Shown: one piece after another, positions 1 to 5,699 of the stretch
Layout: each line of letters opens with the position of its first letter
Position numbering within the stretch: the first letter of the stretch is position 1
Assembly: GCA_900769075.1 (NCBI GenBank)
Contig: CAAGFE010000031.1
Location: forward strand, 1-22,362
Direction of reading: 5' to 3'
Length of the DNA stretch: 22,362 nt
DNA from: Clostridia bacterium
GTDB taxonomy: Bacteria > Bacillota > Clostridia > Christensenellales > Aristaeellaceae
Notes under the pieces: model-generated
What the model was told of the DNA's origin: nothing
The model's input: only the letters and a program-made list of their open reading frames with translations
The model's database searches: none
Made by a program: the position numbers and the translations under genes

Positions 1-13
1 GGAGGAATACGAG

Positions 14-403
14 ATGATCAGCTGTACCCTGAACAATCAGAAATACACCATCGACTTCGTCTCCGGCAGGGCGCTGCGGGAGATGGAGCCCGCTGCCAAG
101 ATGTACGGGCGCATTGTGGCCCTCTCCAATGCTGCGCTCAAGGGCGAAACGCCCGCGGATGCCGGGGAACTGTCCATTGCTGATGCGATGGACGTGATGA
201 TCCGCTGGTTCTGCGTTCTGTTTGGAAACCAGTTCACCCCGGACGATGTACTGGATTACTACCCCGTGGATCGTCTGATGCACGACATTGCGCTGGCGCT
301 TATGGCAGTCCAGACACAGACCACGGAGATTCTTGACGAGTTCCCTACGAAGGCAGCGAGGACGGAGACGGCTCCGCAGCCCGTGGAGATTCCTCAGTCC
401 TGA
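14..403 (+). CDS. Phage tail assembly chaperone (gpG-like)
   Basis: A 129-residue protein just before a tape measure gene, the position where siphophages encode the tail assembly chaperone. An SD (GGAGGA at 1-6) lies 7 bases before the ATG. The sequence is mostly helical, with no membrane segment or signal. Its C-terminal tail becomes low-complexity, rich in Thr, Glu and Pro, just where a second open frame (-1) overlaps it. Tail chaperones of this type bind the tape measure protein and recruit tail tube subunits; that role is inferred from gene order and size, not from a motif. The protein seems intact, but the phage module around it is cut off at ~925, so it is probably a prophage remnant or a contig-edge fragment. 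The family name is uncertain. Confidence 0.6.
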   Translation: MISCTLNNQKYTIDFVSGRALREMEPAAKMYGRIVALSNAALKGETPADAGELSIADAMDVMIRWFCVLFGNQFTPDDVLDYYPVDRLMHDIALALMAVQTQTTEILDEFPTKAARTETAPQPVEIPQS

Positions 404-591
404 CGCTGCCGGATTTCATCTATTCCACGTACAACTCGCTGCTGGAGAGCGGCTGGCGAATGCGGGAAATCGACGAGATGGACATGCTCGGCTTCCTGCG
501 CATCCGCTCCTGGAAAGCCAGACAGGATCAGGCCCGACATGAACCCGTTCCCCGCTACATCGATGAGGTGTGGCCCAACCTGAAACCGTGA
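337..591 (+). CDS. Frameshift extension of the tail chaperone (gpGT-like)
   Basis: This frame is open from just after a stop at 334-336 to a TGA at 589-591 and overlaps the upstream chaperone in the -1 frame. It contains no ATG, GTG or TTG before the Met at 460, and that Met would leave out the well-formed stretch LPDFIYSTYNSLLESGW. The simplest reading is that it is made as a C-terminal extension of the upstream protein by ribosomal frameshifting, as in the gpG/gpGT pair of lambda-like tails. A canonical slippery heptamer is not visible. The best candidate is C-CCT at 343-346, where proline tRNA can re-pair with CCC; this would join ...DEFP to YEGSEDG.... A plain sequencing or mutational frameshift is the alternative. 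Confidence 0.5.
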   Translation, partial: RVPYEGSEDGDGSAARGDSSVLTLPDFIYSTYNSLLESGWRMREIDEMDMLGFLRIRSWKARQDQARHEPVPRYIDEVWPNLKP

Positions 592-637
592 CGCCGGTGC
601 GCACGGTTTTTCTTTTTGCAAAGGCAGGTGAAACCCG

Positions 638-925
638 ATGAGTGAAACCCTCCGCGACCTTGTGGTGTCGCTGTCCCTGCAGACAGACAACTTCACCCGA
701 AACATCAAGTCCGTCAGCAAGCAGATCGCAGAAGCGGAGTCCCAGTTCAAGCTGGCTGCTGCCGGTGTGGAGGGCTTCGAGCACACCGCTACTGGCCTTG
801 CCACCCAGCTCTCCACGCTGGAGCGCCGCCTGTCTCTGCAAAAGGATGCCGTCAATCAGTACCAGCGTGCGCTGGAAGCCGCCAACAACAAGCTGTCTGA
901 GTGCTATAATCGCCAGAACGACTAT
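638..925 (+). pseudogene. Phage tail tape measure protein, N-terminal fragment
   Basis: Starts at ATG 638, 7 bases after an AGGTG site. The first ~95 residues have the typical beginning of a phage tape measure protein: MSETLRDLVVSLSLQTDNF, then IKSVSKQIAEAESQFKLAAAGV and a Gln/Leu-rich coiled coil. Intact tape measures run to many hundreds of residues with membrane and lytic segments; here phage-like sequence stops at about codon 96. The frame stays open to 1684, but from ~925 it is only the antisense of an alcohol dehydrogenase gene, so the 348-residue reading is not a real protein. Whether the break is a biological rearrangement or an assembly join cannot be told from one sequence. Confidence 0.7.
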
Positions 926-1718
926 GGCGTGCACATCCCCCAGCCGTGCCCAGGCAAAGGCAATGCCCGCCAGCATGGATCCCACCAGCATCGCCTCCGC
1001 GGCCTCTGCGTCCTGCCGGTTGGCAACATACCGGCGGAGGTTTTTCCCGATGAGGGCCATTGCTTTTTCTGCCATGGCGTCGGTGAAGGGGGATGCCGCC
1101 CGGGAAAGATACGCTTCCAGCGCGTGAATCAGCGCGTCCATGCCGCAGGCGGCTGCCGTCGGCGCGGGGACGGTGGTGATCAGATCCGCGTCCAGGATCG
1201 CCCGGGCGGGGATGATGCGCTCGCTGAAAACGATCAGCTTGTAGTCCCGGCTGTGGTCGGTGATGACGGAGAACGCGGTGGTTTCCGAGCCGGTGCCCGC
1301 GGTGGTGGGAATGGCAATCAGCGGCACGAACGGCCCGGGCACCTTGCCGGCACCTTCGTATTGCGTGATGCTGCCGCCGCAGCGGGCGAGCACGCCGACC
1401 GCCTTGGCGACGTCCATGGGGGACCCGCCGCCCAGCGCGACGATGCAGTCCGCACCGCTGGCCTTGAAGCGTGCGGTGGCTCTGTCCACCGTTTCCACGG
1501 ACGGGTTCTTTTCGGTTTCGGTGAAGCTGTCCGCCGCGATTCCATCATTTGCAAGAATACTGATGCAATCCTGCACAATGCCGATTTTCTCCAGCTTGGG
1601 GCCGGAAATAAGAAAGGCGCTGGTTGCTCCCAGCGCCTTTGCTGTCCTGCCAAGCTTCTGCAGGCTTTTTTCGACCGACGATGATGGATTGCGGAACGGA
1701 GAAGGTGAAGCCGTTCAT
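925..1718 (-). pseudogene. Iron-containing alcohol dehydrogenase, C-terminally truncated and frameshifted
   Basis: A member of the Fe-dependent (type III) alcohol dehydrogenases, which oxidise or reduce alcohols and aldehydes with NAD(P). The ATG at 1718 follows an AAGGAG site and gives MNGFTFSVPQSIIVGR. A run of six A (plus strand 1669-1674, T's) then shifts the frame; removing one base restores KSLQKLGRTAKALGATSAF and joins the long frame downstream. Seen in order: the dinucleotide loop GGGSPMDVAKA, then PTTAGTGSE, then DADLITTVPAPTAAACGMDALIHALEAYLS carrying the first metal ligands. The gene ends abruptly after AGIAFAWARLGDVHA, just before the expected His ligands, so the product would be inactive. 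A good promoter lies upstream. The homopolymer error could be sequencing; the missing C-terminus coincides with the phage breakpoint. Confidence 0.85.
1669..1674 (-). other. A6 homopolymer carrying a +1 frameshift
   Basis: On the coding (minus) strand the sequence reads GGTCGAAAAAAGCCTG. Six A's give R-K-K-P-A, five would give R-K-S-L-Q, the sequence expected in this family, and would join the upstream start to the rest of the dehydrogenase. Confidence 0.75.
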
Positions 1719-1781
1719 CCTGTTCACTCCTTGTGTGATTCGGTGGCGCCGTGCCTGAACGCAGATACGAACGTTGGATAC

Positions 1782-1810
1782 AATATAGCATCGAACCATC
1801 CGGATTTCAA
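1782..1810 (-). promoter_or_regulatory. Sigma-70 type promoter for the alcohol dehydrogenase
   Basis: On the minus strand TTGAAA (plus coordinates 1805-1810), a 17-base spacer and TATATT (1782-1787). It sits about 65 bases upstream of the dehydrogenase ATG at 1718. The intact promoter and SD suggest that the gene was working before it was truncated. Confidence 0.7.
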
Positions 1811-2171
1811 CCGAAATTAAGGCGTTTCCTTGATCGAAAGTTCTAATGCAGGTCATTCAAAATTCGTATGAGGGTCTGCGCATGAGAAAATGGAATGTTG
1901 ATATATTGATGAAATAATCATTATTTTCATAATATATTCATCATAAACAGATTGCTTCCCCCAGCCCGGAACGAGCCTGAACATCACCGGCAAACAGTCA
2001 TGGAATATCCATTTTGATGCCGGGAAGCCAAGTATATGCAGCCCGACAGGGAAAACCGATTTTGCATTTTTCAAACAGTAAAAATGCACAAGTTTGCGTG
2101 AGGACTCTGGGCGCCACAGCCATCGCTGTTCAAGTCCTGCACCAAGGCTTGAACCTTCCCGCGAAATATGA
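1811..2171. other. Gene-free, AT-richer stretch between broken genes
   Basis: No frame here has a convincing protein. The 124-residue minus-strand frame across it lacks domain-like features. The stretch 1901-1945 is very AT-rich, with an imperfect inverted repeat (ATGAAATAAT at 1909-1918 against ATTATTTTCAT at 1920-1930) and an outer pair GATGAA (1908-1913) / TTCATC (1937-1942). TTGATG (1906-1911), 18 bases and TAATAT (1930-1935) could be a weak plus-strand promoter. The 3' part, up to the start of the permease homology at ~2172, shows nothing recognisable and may be the other side of a second breakpoint. Confidence 0.4.
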
Positions 2172-2714
2172 TACGGTTTTGACCTGGAGGGCTCGGCAGA
2201 GGAAAAAATCGCCCTTTGCGAAGCCATTCGGACGCGGCTCTCGGATTTGAACAGCTCCGACGACCTGCGCTTCTATTCCAGCTATGCCGAATGCCGGGAG
2301 GAGCAGCGGGAGGATTTCTACGGCACCTACGGCGGCATCTTCTTCCTGGGCATAATGCTGTCCATTGTGTTCCTACTGGCGACGGTGCTCATCATCTATT
2401 ACAAGCAGGTTTCCGAGGACTACGAGGATCAGGCGCGGTTTGAAACCATGCAGAAGGTGGGCATGACCCGGCAGGATATCCGCCGGAGCATCAACTCCCA
2501 GATGCTGACGGTGTTCTTCCTGCCCCTGCTGATGGCGGCAACGCATCTGGGCTTTTCCTTCCCCATCGTGAAAAAGCTGCTGGCGCTGTTCAATCTGCAA
2601 AACGAGCTGCTGATGGCGGTATCCGTGCTGGTGTTCGGCCTGTTCTATGCCATTGTCTACAAGGTGACGTCCGCAGTCTACCTCTTCATCGTCAGCGGCG
2701 CCGGGGACGCCTGA
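2172..2714 (+). pseudogene. BceB/FtsX-type ABC transporter permease, C-terminal fragment
   Basis: Homology-like sequence begins right after an in-frame stop at 2169-2171 with YGFDLEGSAEEK and runs 180 codons to the stop at 2712-2714. It shows the end of the extracellular domain, then three membrane segments (about GGIFFLGIMLSIVFLLATVLI, MLTVFFLPLLMAATHLGFSF and LLMAVSVLVFGLFYAIVY). Between the first two lies the cytoplasmic loop QARFETMQKVGMTRQDIRRSI, typical of FtsX permeases in peptide-antibiotic sensing and export systems. Intact members of this group are about 600-700 residues with ten membrane segments, so only the last third is here. There is no start codon with an SD and no ATPase partner gene. 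It is a remnant, or the far side of an assembly join. Confidence 0.75.
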
Positions 2715-2913
2715 TGCCCGATGCGCGATGGCGGCAGAGGATCGTCTGTGCGGGTTCAGGAGGTTCCTCTGCTCCCCGATCCACCGCCGTCAGACAAAAA
2801 ACGCCGCGCTCTGTTTCATTCGGCCCGGCCGGGGGTATATATACAGTGAAACCCCAAGGTGCCCGGCAGGGCAGGGGAACACAATGGAAAGATCAGAAAC
2901 GGAGGAATCAGCG

Positions 2914-3186
2914 ATGGCATGTGCAGTGACCGTGAGCGGCGGCGTTCTGGAGCAGACGGAAATCAACGCCTATCTTGATCGGGCGAAGGAAAAATACGGC
3001 CGGGAGCCTCAGGCGATGGATATCAAGGTGGATGGCGATTTTGTGGAATTGTCCTATGATTTCGGGCATACGCCCTTCCAGCGGATTCGCAGAATCACCG
3101 GCTACCTGGTGGGCACCCTCGACCGCTTCAACAACGCCAAGCGCGCGGAGGAGCATGACCGCGTGAAGCATGGCGTGACCATGTGA
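2914..3186 (+). CDS. Small protein resembling the C-terminal part of anaerobic ribonucleotide reductase (NrdD)
   Basis: 90 residues; the ATG at 2914 is 7 bases after GGAGGA, a better start than in-frame codons further upstream. The N-terminal half (acidic, with EINAYLDRAKEKYGREPQAMDIKVDG) is unremarkable. The C-terminal half RIRRITGYLVGTLDRFNNAKRAEEHDRVKHG resembles the very end of NrdD proteins, where a GY-x-G stretch is followed by a conserved RVKH. However, the cysteines and glycyl radical site of NrdD are absent, so it cannot be a catalytic subunit. Short stand-alone proteins with this ending are, as far as I recall, often auto-annotated as anaerobic ribonucleoside-triphosphate reductase. 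Function unknown; a partner or regulator of NrdD is a guess. It is followed by a strong terminator and seems to be monocistronic. GTATATATAC at ~2836-2845 may be its -10 region. Confidence 0.6.
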   Translation: MACAVTVSGGVLEQTEINAYLDRAKEKYGREPQAMDIKVDGDFVELSYDFGHTPFQRIRRITGYLVGTLDRFNNAKRAEEHDRVKHGVTM

Positions 3187-3225
3187 AGCGACGCTGCCCC
3201 CATTTGACAGAATGAATCCCAACAC

Positions 3226-3271
3226 AAAACCCCTCCCAGGCGAAATGCTCGGAAGGGGTTTTCCTCTTTTT
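3226..3271. terminator. Bidirectional rho-independent terminator
   Basis: A 9-bp perfect stem AAAACCCCT (3226-3234) / AGGGGTTTT (3254-3262), with two further inner G-C pairs, followed on the plus strand by a T-rich tract to 3271 and on the minus strand by TTTTGTGTT. It separates the small NrdD-like gene from the convergent tatC. Confidence 0.85.
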
Positions 3272-3283
3272 GTCAGCGCTGCC

Positions 3284-4030
3284 TTATTCCGCCGCCCTGT
3301 CCCGGGGATGGACAAAGCGCGAGATGAGCAGGCCGATTTCAAACAGCAGCAGAATCGGGATGGCCAGCATCACCTGGGAGACCACGTCCGGCGGGGTCAG
3401 CACAGCCGCGAGCACCACCACGCCCAGAATCATGTACTTCCGCTTGCTGGCCAGCATCTTGTAATTCGTCAGCCCCAGGCTGGTGGTGATATACAGGATC
3501 ACCGGCAGCTCAAAGGCGACGCCGAAGGGGAGGACGAAGCCGAACAGGAAGCTGATGTACTTGTCGATGGACAGCATGGGGGTGGCCAGATTCTCGCCGG
3601 AAACGAGGAAGAAGTCCACCGCCAGCAGATACACGGCGCCATAGCAGAAGGTGATGCCCAGCAGGAACAGCACCAGCATGATCGCAAACACAAGGATGAC
3701 ATTGCGCTTTTCCTTGGGATAGAGCGCGGGCGCCACGAAGCTCCATATCTGCCAGATGACCACCGGGCTGGCCAGCACCACCGCAGCGATGATGGCGACC
3801 TTCAGCTTGGTGACCAGCGCCTCGGACATGGCGGTGTAGATGATGTCGATGCCGCGGTCCTGGATCGGCCGGATCAGCAGGGACATCAGCTGGTCGATGC
3901 AGGTGTAGAAAACAACCGCAAAGGCAATGCCGATTGCCGCCGCACTGATGATGAGCACCTTGCGCAATGCCGCCAGATGGCTCAGGAGCGACTGCTTGTT
4001 TTCGGACTGATTACTTTCGTTGTTTTTCAC
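3284..4030 (-). CDS. tatC: Sec-independent (Tat) protein translocase subunit TatC
   Basis: 248 residues with the six membrane spans of TatC, the twin-arginine signal receptor that exports folded proteins. Visible family marks: the N-terminal SLLSHLAALRKVLI (family ExxxHLxELR, degenerate here), the loop VVIWQIWSFVAPALYPKEKR, and FGFVLPFGVAFELPVILY, which holds the conserved Phe and Glu used in signal binding, then RKYMILGVVVLAAVLTPPDVVSQ. It starts with GTG at 4030, 5 bases after GGAGG. It is the last gene of the minus-strand tatB-tatA-tatC operon, 14 bases after tatA. Likely cargo is nearby: the exported flavoproteins at 5700-7679 and 13682-14614 both have RR signals. Confidence 0.97.
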   Translation of the reverse strand: MKNNESNQSENKQSLLSHLAALRKVLIISAAAIGIAFAVVFYTCIDQLMSLLIRPIQDRGIDIIYTAMSEALVTKLKVAIIAAVVLASPVVIWQIWSFVAPALYPKEKRNVILVFAIMLVLFLLGITFCYGAVYLLAVDFFLVSGENLATPMLSIDKYISFLFGFVLPFGVAFELPVILYITTSLGLTNYKMLASKRKYMILGVVVLAAVLTPPDVVSQVMLAIPILLLFEIGLLISRFVHPRDRAAE

Positions 4031-4044
4031 GTTTCCTCCGAGGC

Positions 4045-4224
4045 TTACTCGGCCTTGCTCTCATCCTTCTGCGCCTTCTCGTCCTTATCGTCGGCCTTGA
4101 TTTCCTTCTTGAAATCATGGATGCTCTGGCCCAGCGCCTTGCCAACGCCCGCCAGCTTGCCGCCGCCGAAGAGCACCAGCGCCAGCACCACGATCAGGAT
4201 GATTTCAGTCGTACCCAGTCTCAT
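4045..4224 (-). CDS. tatA: Twin-arginine translocase subunit TatA
   Basis: 59 residues: MRLGTTEIILIVVLALVLFGGGKL forms the single N-terminal membrane helix and FGxxK hinge, followed by the amphipathic helix VGKALGQSIHDFKKEI and a short charged tail of Lys, Asp and Glu. TatA oligomers form the passage for folded Tat substrates. The ATG at 4224 is preferred because GGAGG sits about 8 bases upstream; an in-frame ATG at 4242 would overlap that SD. The tail is short for the family. It lies between tatB (gap 36 bases) and tatC (gap 14) in one operon. Confidence 0.93.
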   Translation of the reverse strand: MRLGTTEIILIVVLALVLFGGGKLAGVGKALGQSIHDFKKEIKADDKDEKAQKDESKAE

Positions 4225-4260
4225 GAGTTTTTCCTCCTTCATACCGGCATTCTGCCGGAA

Positions 4261-4608
4261 TTAATTGGCTTTTTTGTGTTCCTCCAGCGTGTTCCTGAGA
4301 TCGTTCCCGGTGGATCTGACGGTATTCGTCACATCGTTTACGCCCTGCCTGGCCTCGTTGACGGCGTCCTTCAAATCGGCGGTCACGTCCACGTCCCGGG
4401 CGGCGGATTTCAGGTCGCCTGCGGTGTCGCGGATTTCCTTCTCCAGCTCGTCCCAGCCTGTTTCCGCCTTGATCTCCCGGATGAGTTTCCGTGCTTTTTT
4501 GATCTGCCGGGCCATCCATCGGGCGACCTTGGGCAGGTCCTTCGGGCCTACGATCAGGAACGCGACCAGCAGAACCAGCACCACTTCGCCAATACCGAGA
4601 TTGAACAA
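4261..4608 (-). CDS. tatB: Twin-arginine translocase subunit TatB-like
   Basis: 115 residues with the TatA/B fold: membrane helix MFNLGIGEVVLVLLVAFLIV, then GPKDLPKVARWMARQIKKARKLI, the Gly-Pro hinge typical of TatB, and a long polar helical tail with repeated ADLKDAVNEA / VRSTGNDLRNT heptad-like stretches. TatB passes signal peptides from TatC to TatA. The start is TTG at 4608, 8 bases after GGAGGG; no ATG fits. Having separate TatA- and TatB-like proteins is uncommon in Firmicutes, many of which use a bifunctional TatA, so an alternative is a second TatA. First gene of the tat operon. Confidence 0.87.
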   Translation of the reverse strand: MFNLGIGEVVLVLLVAFLIVGPKDLPKVARWMARQIKKARKLIREIKAETGWDELEKEIRDTAGDLKSAARDVDVTADLKDAVNEARQGVNDVTNTVRSTGNDLRNTLEEHKKAN

Positions 4609-4654
4609 CTTTTCGTCCCTCCATCTGGAGATGATCTATGAGGACTCATCCATG

Positions 4655-4683
4655 ATTATACAGGACGGAATCCCAAAAGTAAA
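4655..4683 (-). promoter_or_regulatory. Sigma-70 type promoter of the tatBAC operon
   Basis: Minus strand TTTACT (4678-4683), 17-base spacer, TATAAT (4655-4660). It lies between the merR stop and tatB, so tat genes are expressed independently of merR although they lie in the same direction. Confidence 0.75.
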
Positions 4684-4711
4684 GTCTGATTTTCGGTGTG
4701 CTTTTCACTGG

Positions 4712-5560
4712 TCAGAGGTGCTGCTGTCCGTCCTCCTTTTCCAGCGGAACGGCGAACCAGCCGCAGAGCTCGCGGTCGTTGTCCATATTCAGGTTCATCA
4801 GGGACACCTGAACCGAAAGCCCTGCAGGCTCCACCTGCCGTTCTCGGAGAAGGGTCCGGATATCCTCCAAATGGCTGAGCGCATTGCCTGATTTGGACGT
4901 CAGCCGGTGATAATGAATGTGCAGACAGCGCCCGCCGGGGATTCGCTGGACGACGTCATTCAGGGGCAATCCCAGCAGGCGGGCGTGAGTCTCTGTCACG
5001 GCAAGGCCCCAGGAGGCGTCCTTCTCCCTGTCGGCAGAAAGGAGGTTCGGCAGGAGACGGCAGGACTTGACCAGGGGCATCGCGTCCACCCAGGGCCCCA
5101 AGAGCTGGGTGATGCGGTCATCCTGAATGAAATCCCGGCAACGGCTTTGGGGCAGGAAGAGCAGCGGCTCCATCCGTTCCTCGCAGATCAGGGTTTCTTT
5201 TTCGCGCATCCTGTCCATCCAGGCGGAGATGCTGCGATGCTCCTGTACCACCAGCTGCTCAAATTGCAGATGCCTTTCCATCTCGCTGATTCGTGCGTCC
5301 AGCCGGCTTTGTACCTCCTCAAAGGAGGAATGATTCAGCGTATCCCCGATCTCCCGCAGGGAGAAGCCGTAATTGCGCAGCCGCATGCATTCCAGCAGCG
5401 GCACAGATTGCTGAAATGCATAATAGTGGTAACCGTTTTCCAGCGTTTCGGACTGGATGAGGCCGAGCTTCTCGTAATGCTTGAGCAAATCGGGACTGAC
5501 GCCCATATATCGGGCATAATCGCCAATCCGGTACATGGTTGTTGCCTTTTTGTCAGGCAT
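4712..5560 (-). CDS. MerR-family transcriptional regulator
   Basis: 282 residues. Residues ~9-75 are the MerR winged helix domain (MYRIGDYARYMGVSPDLLKHYEKLGLI...GYHYY, then LRNYGFSLREI), followed by a coiled-coil dimer helix (~80-125: SRLDARISEMERHLQFEQLVVQEH) and a large C-terminal ligand-type domain reminiscent of GyrI-like effector binding regions, with no metal-site cysteine cluster. The start MPDKK at 5560 follows AGGAGG by 8 bases; reading further upstream would run through the promoter region of the divergent gene. MerR proteins twist promoters with overlong spacers. The divergent flavoprotein promoter has a 19-bp spacer and a perfect dyad (5639-5655), making it the obvious target. The ligand is unknown. 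Confidence 0.9.
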   Translation of the reverse strand: MPDKKATTMYRIGDYARYMGVSPDLLKHYEKLGLIQSETLENGYHYYAFQQSVPLLECMRLRNYGFSLREIGDTLNHSSFEEVQSRLDARISEMERHLQFEQLVVQEHRSISAWMDRMREKETLICEERMEPLLFLPQSRCRDFIQDDRITQLLGPWVDAMPLVKSCRLLPNLLSADREKDASWGLAVTETHARLLGLPLNDVVQRIPGGRCLHIHYHRLTSKSGNALSHLEDIRTLLRERQVEPAGLSVQVSLMNLNMDNDRELCGWFAVPLEKEDGQQHL

Positions 5561-5633
5561 GCACATCACCTCCTGTCCACATAGCATGGTAGCATAAATG
5601 GCGAAAAAAAGCCAGTAGGCAGCAAAAAAATCA

Positions 5634-5664
5634 TTGACCTGCGTGTTGCACGCAGCTTTATAAT
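5634..5664 (+). promoter_or_regulatory. MerR-type promoter of the flavoprotein gene, 19-bp spacer
   Basis: TTGACC (5634-5639) and TATAAT (5659-5664) are separated by 19 bases instead of the normal 17, the distance MerR-family activators correct by untwisting DNA. The start codon is 36 bases further on. Confidence 0.85.
5639..5655. promoter_or_regulatory. Probable MerR operator dyad
   Basis: CTGCGTG-TTG-CACGCAG, a perfect inverted repeat with 7-base arms around a 3-base centre, lying almost wholly inside the spacer between the -35 and -10 boxes. The regulator gene starts 79 bases away, facing the other way. Confidence 0.85.
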
Positions 5665-5699
5665 GTCCATGACGGAAAAATAACAAGGAGGGATTTCCC

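Noticed and set aside
288..542. An 84-residue arginine-rich frame
   Set aside because: It lies in the third frame across the chaperone and its extension and has no SD.
638..1684. A 348-residue plus-strand protein
   Set aside because: Only the first ~95 residues look like a protein family (tape measure); the rest is antisense to the alcohol dehydrogenase.
1853..2227. A 124-residue minus-strand frame in the gene-poor stretch
   Set aside because: No domain-like pattern and no SD; composition follows the local base content.
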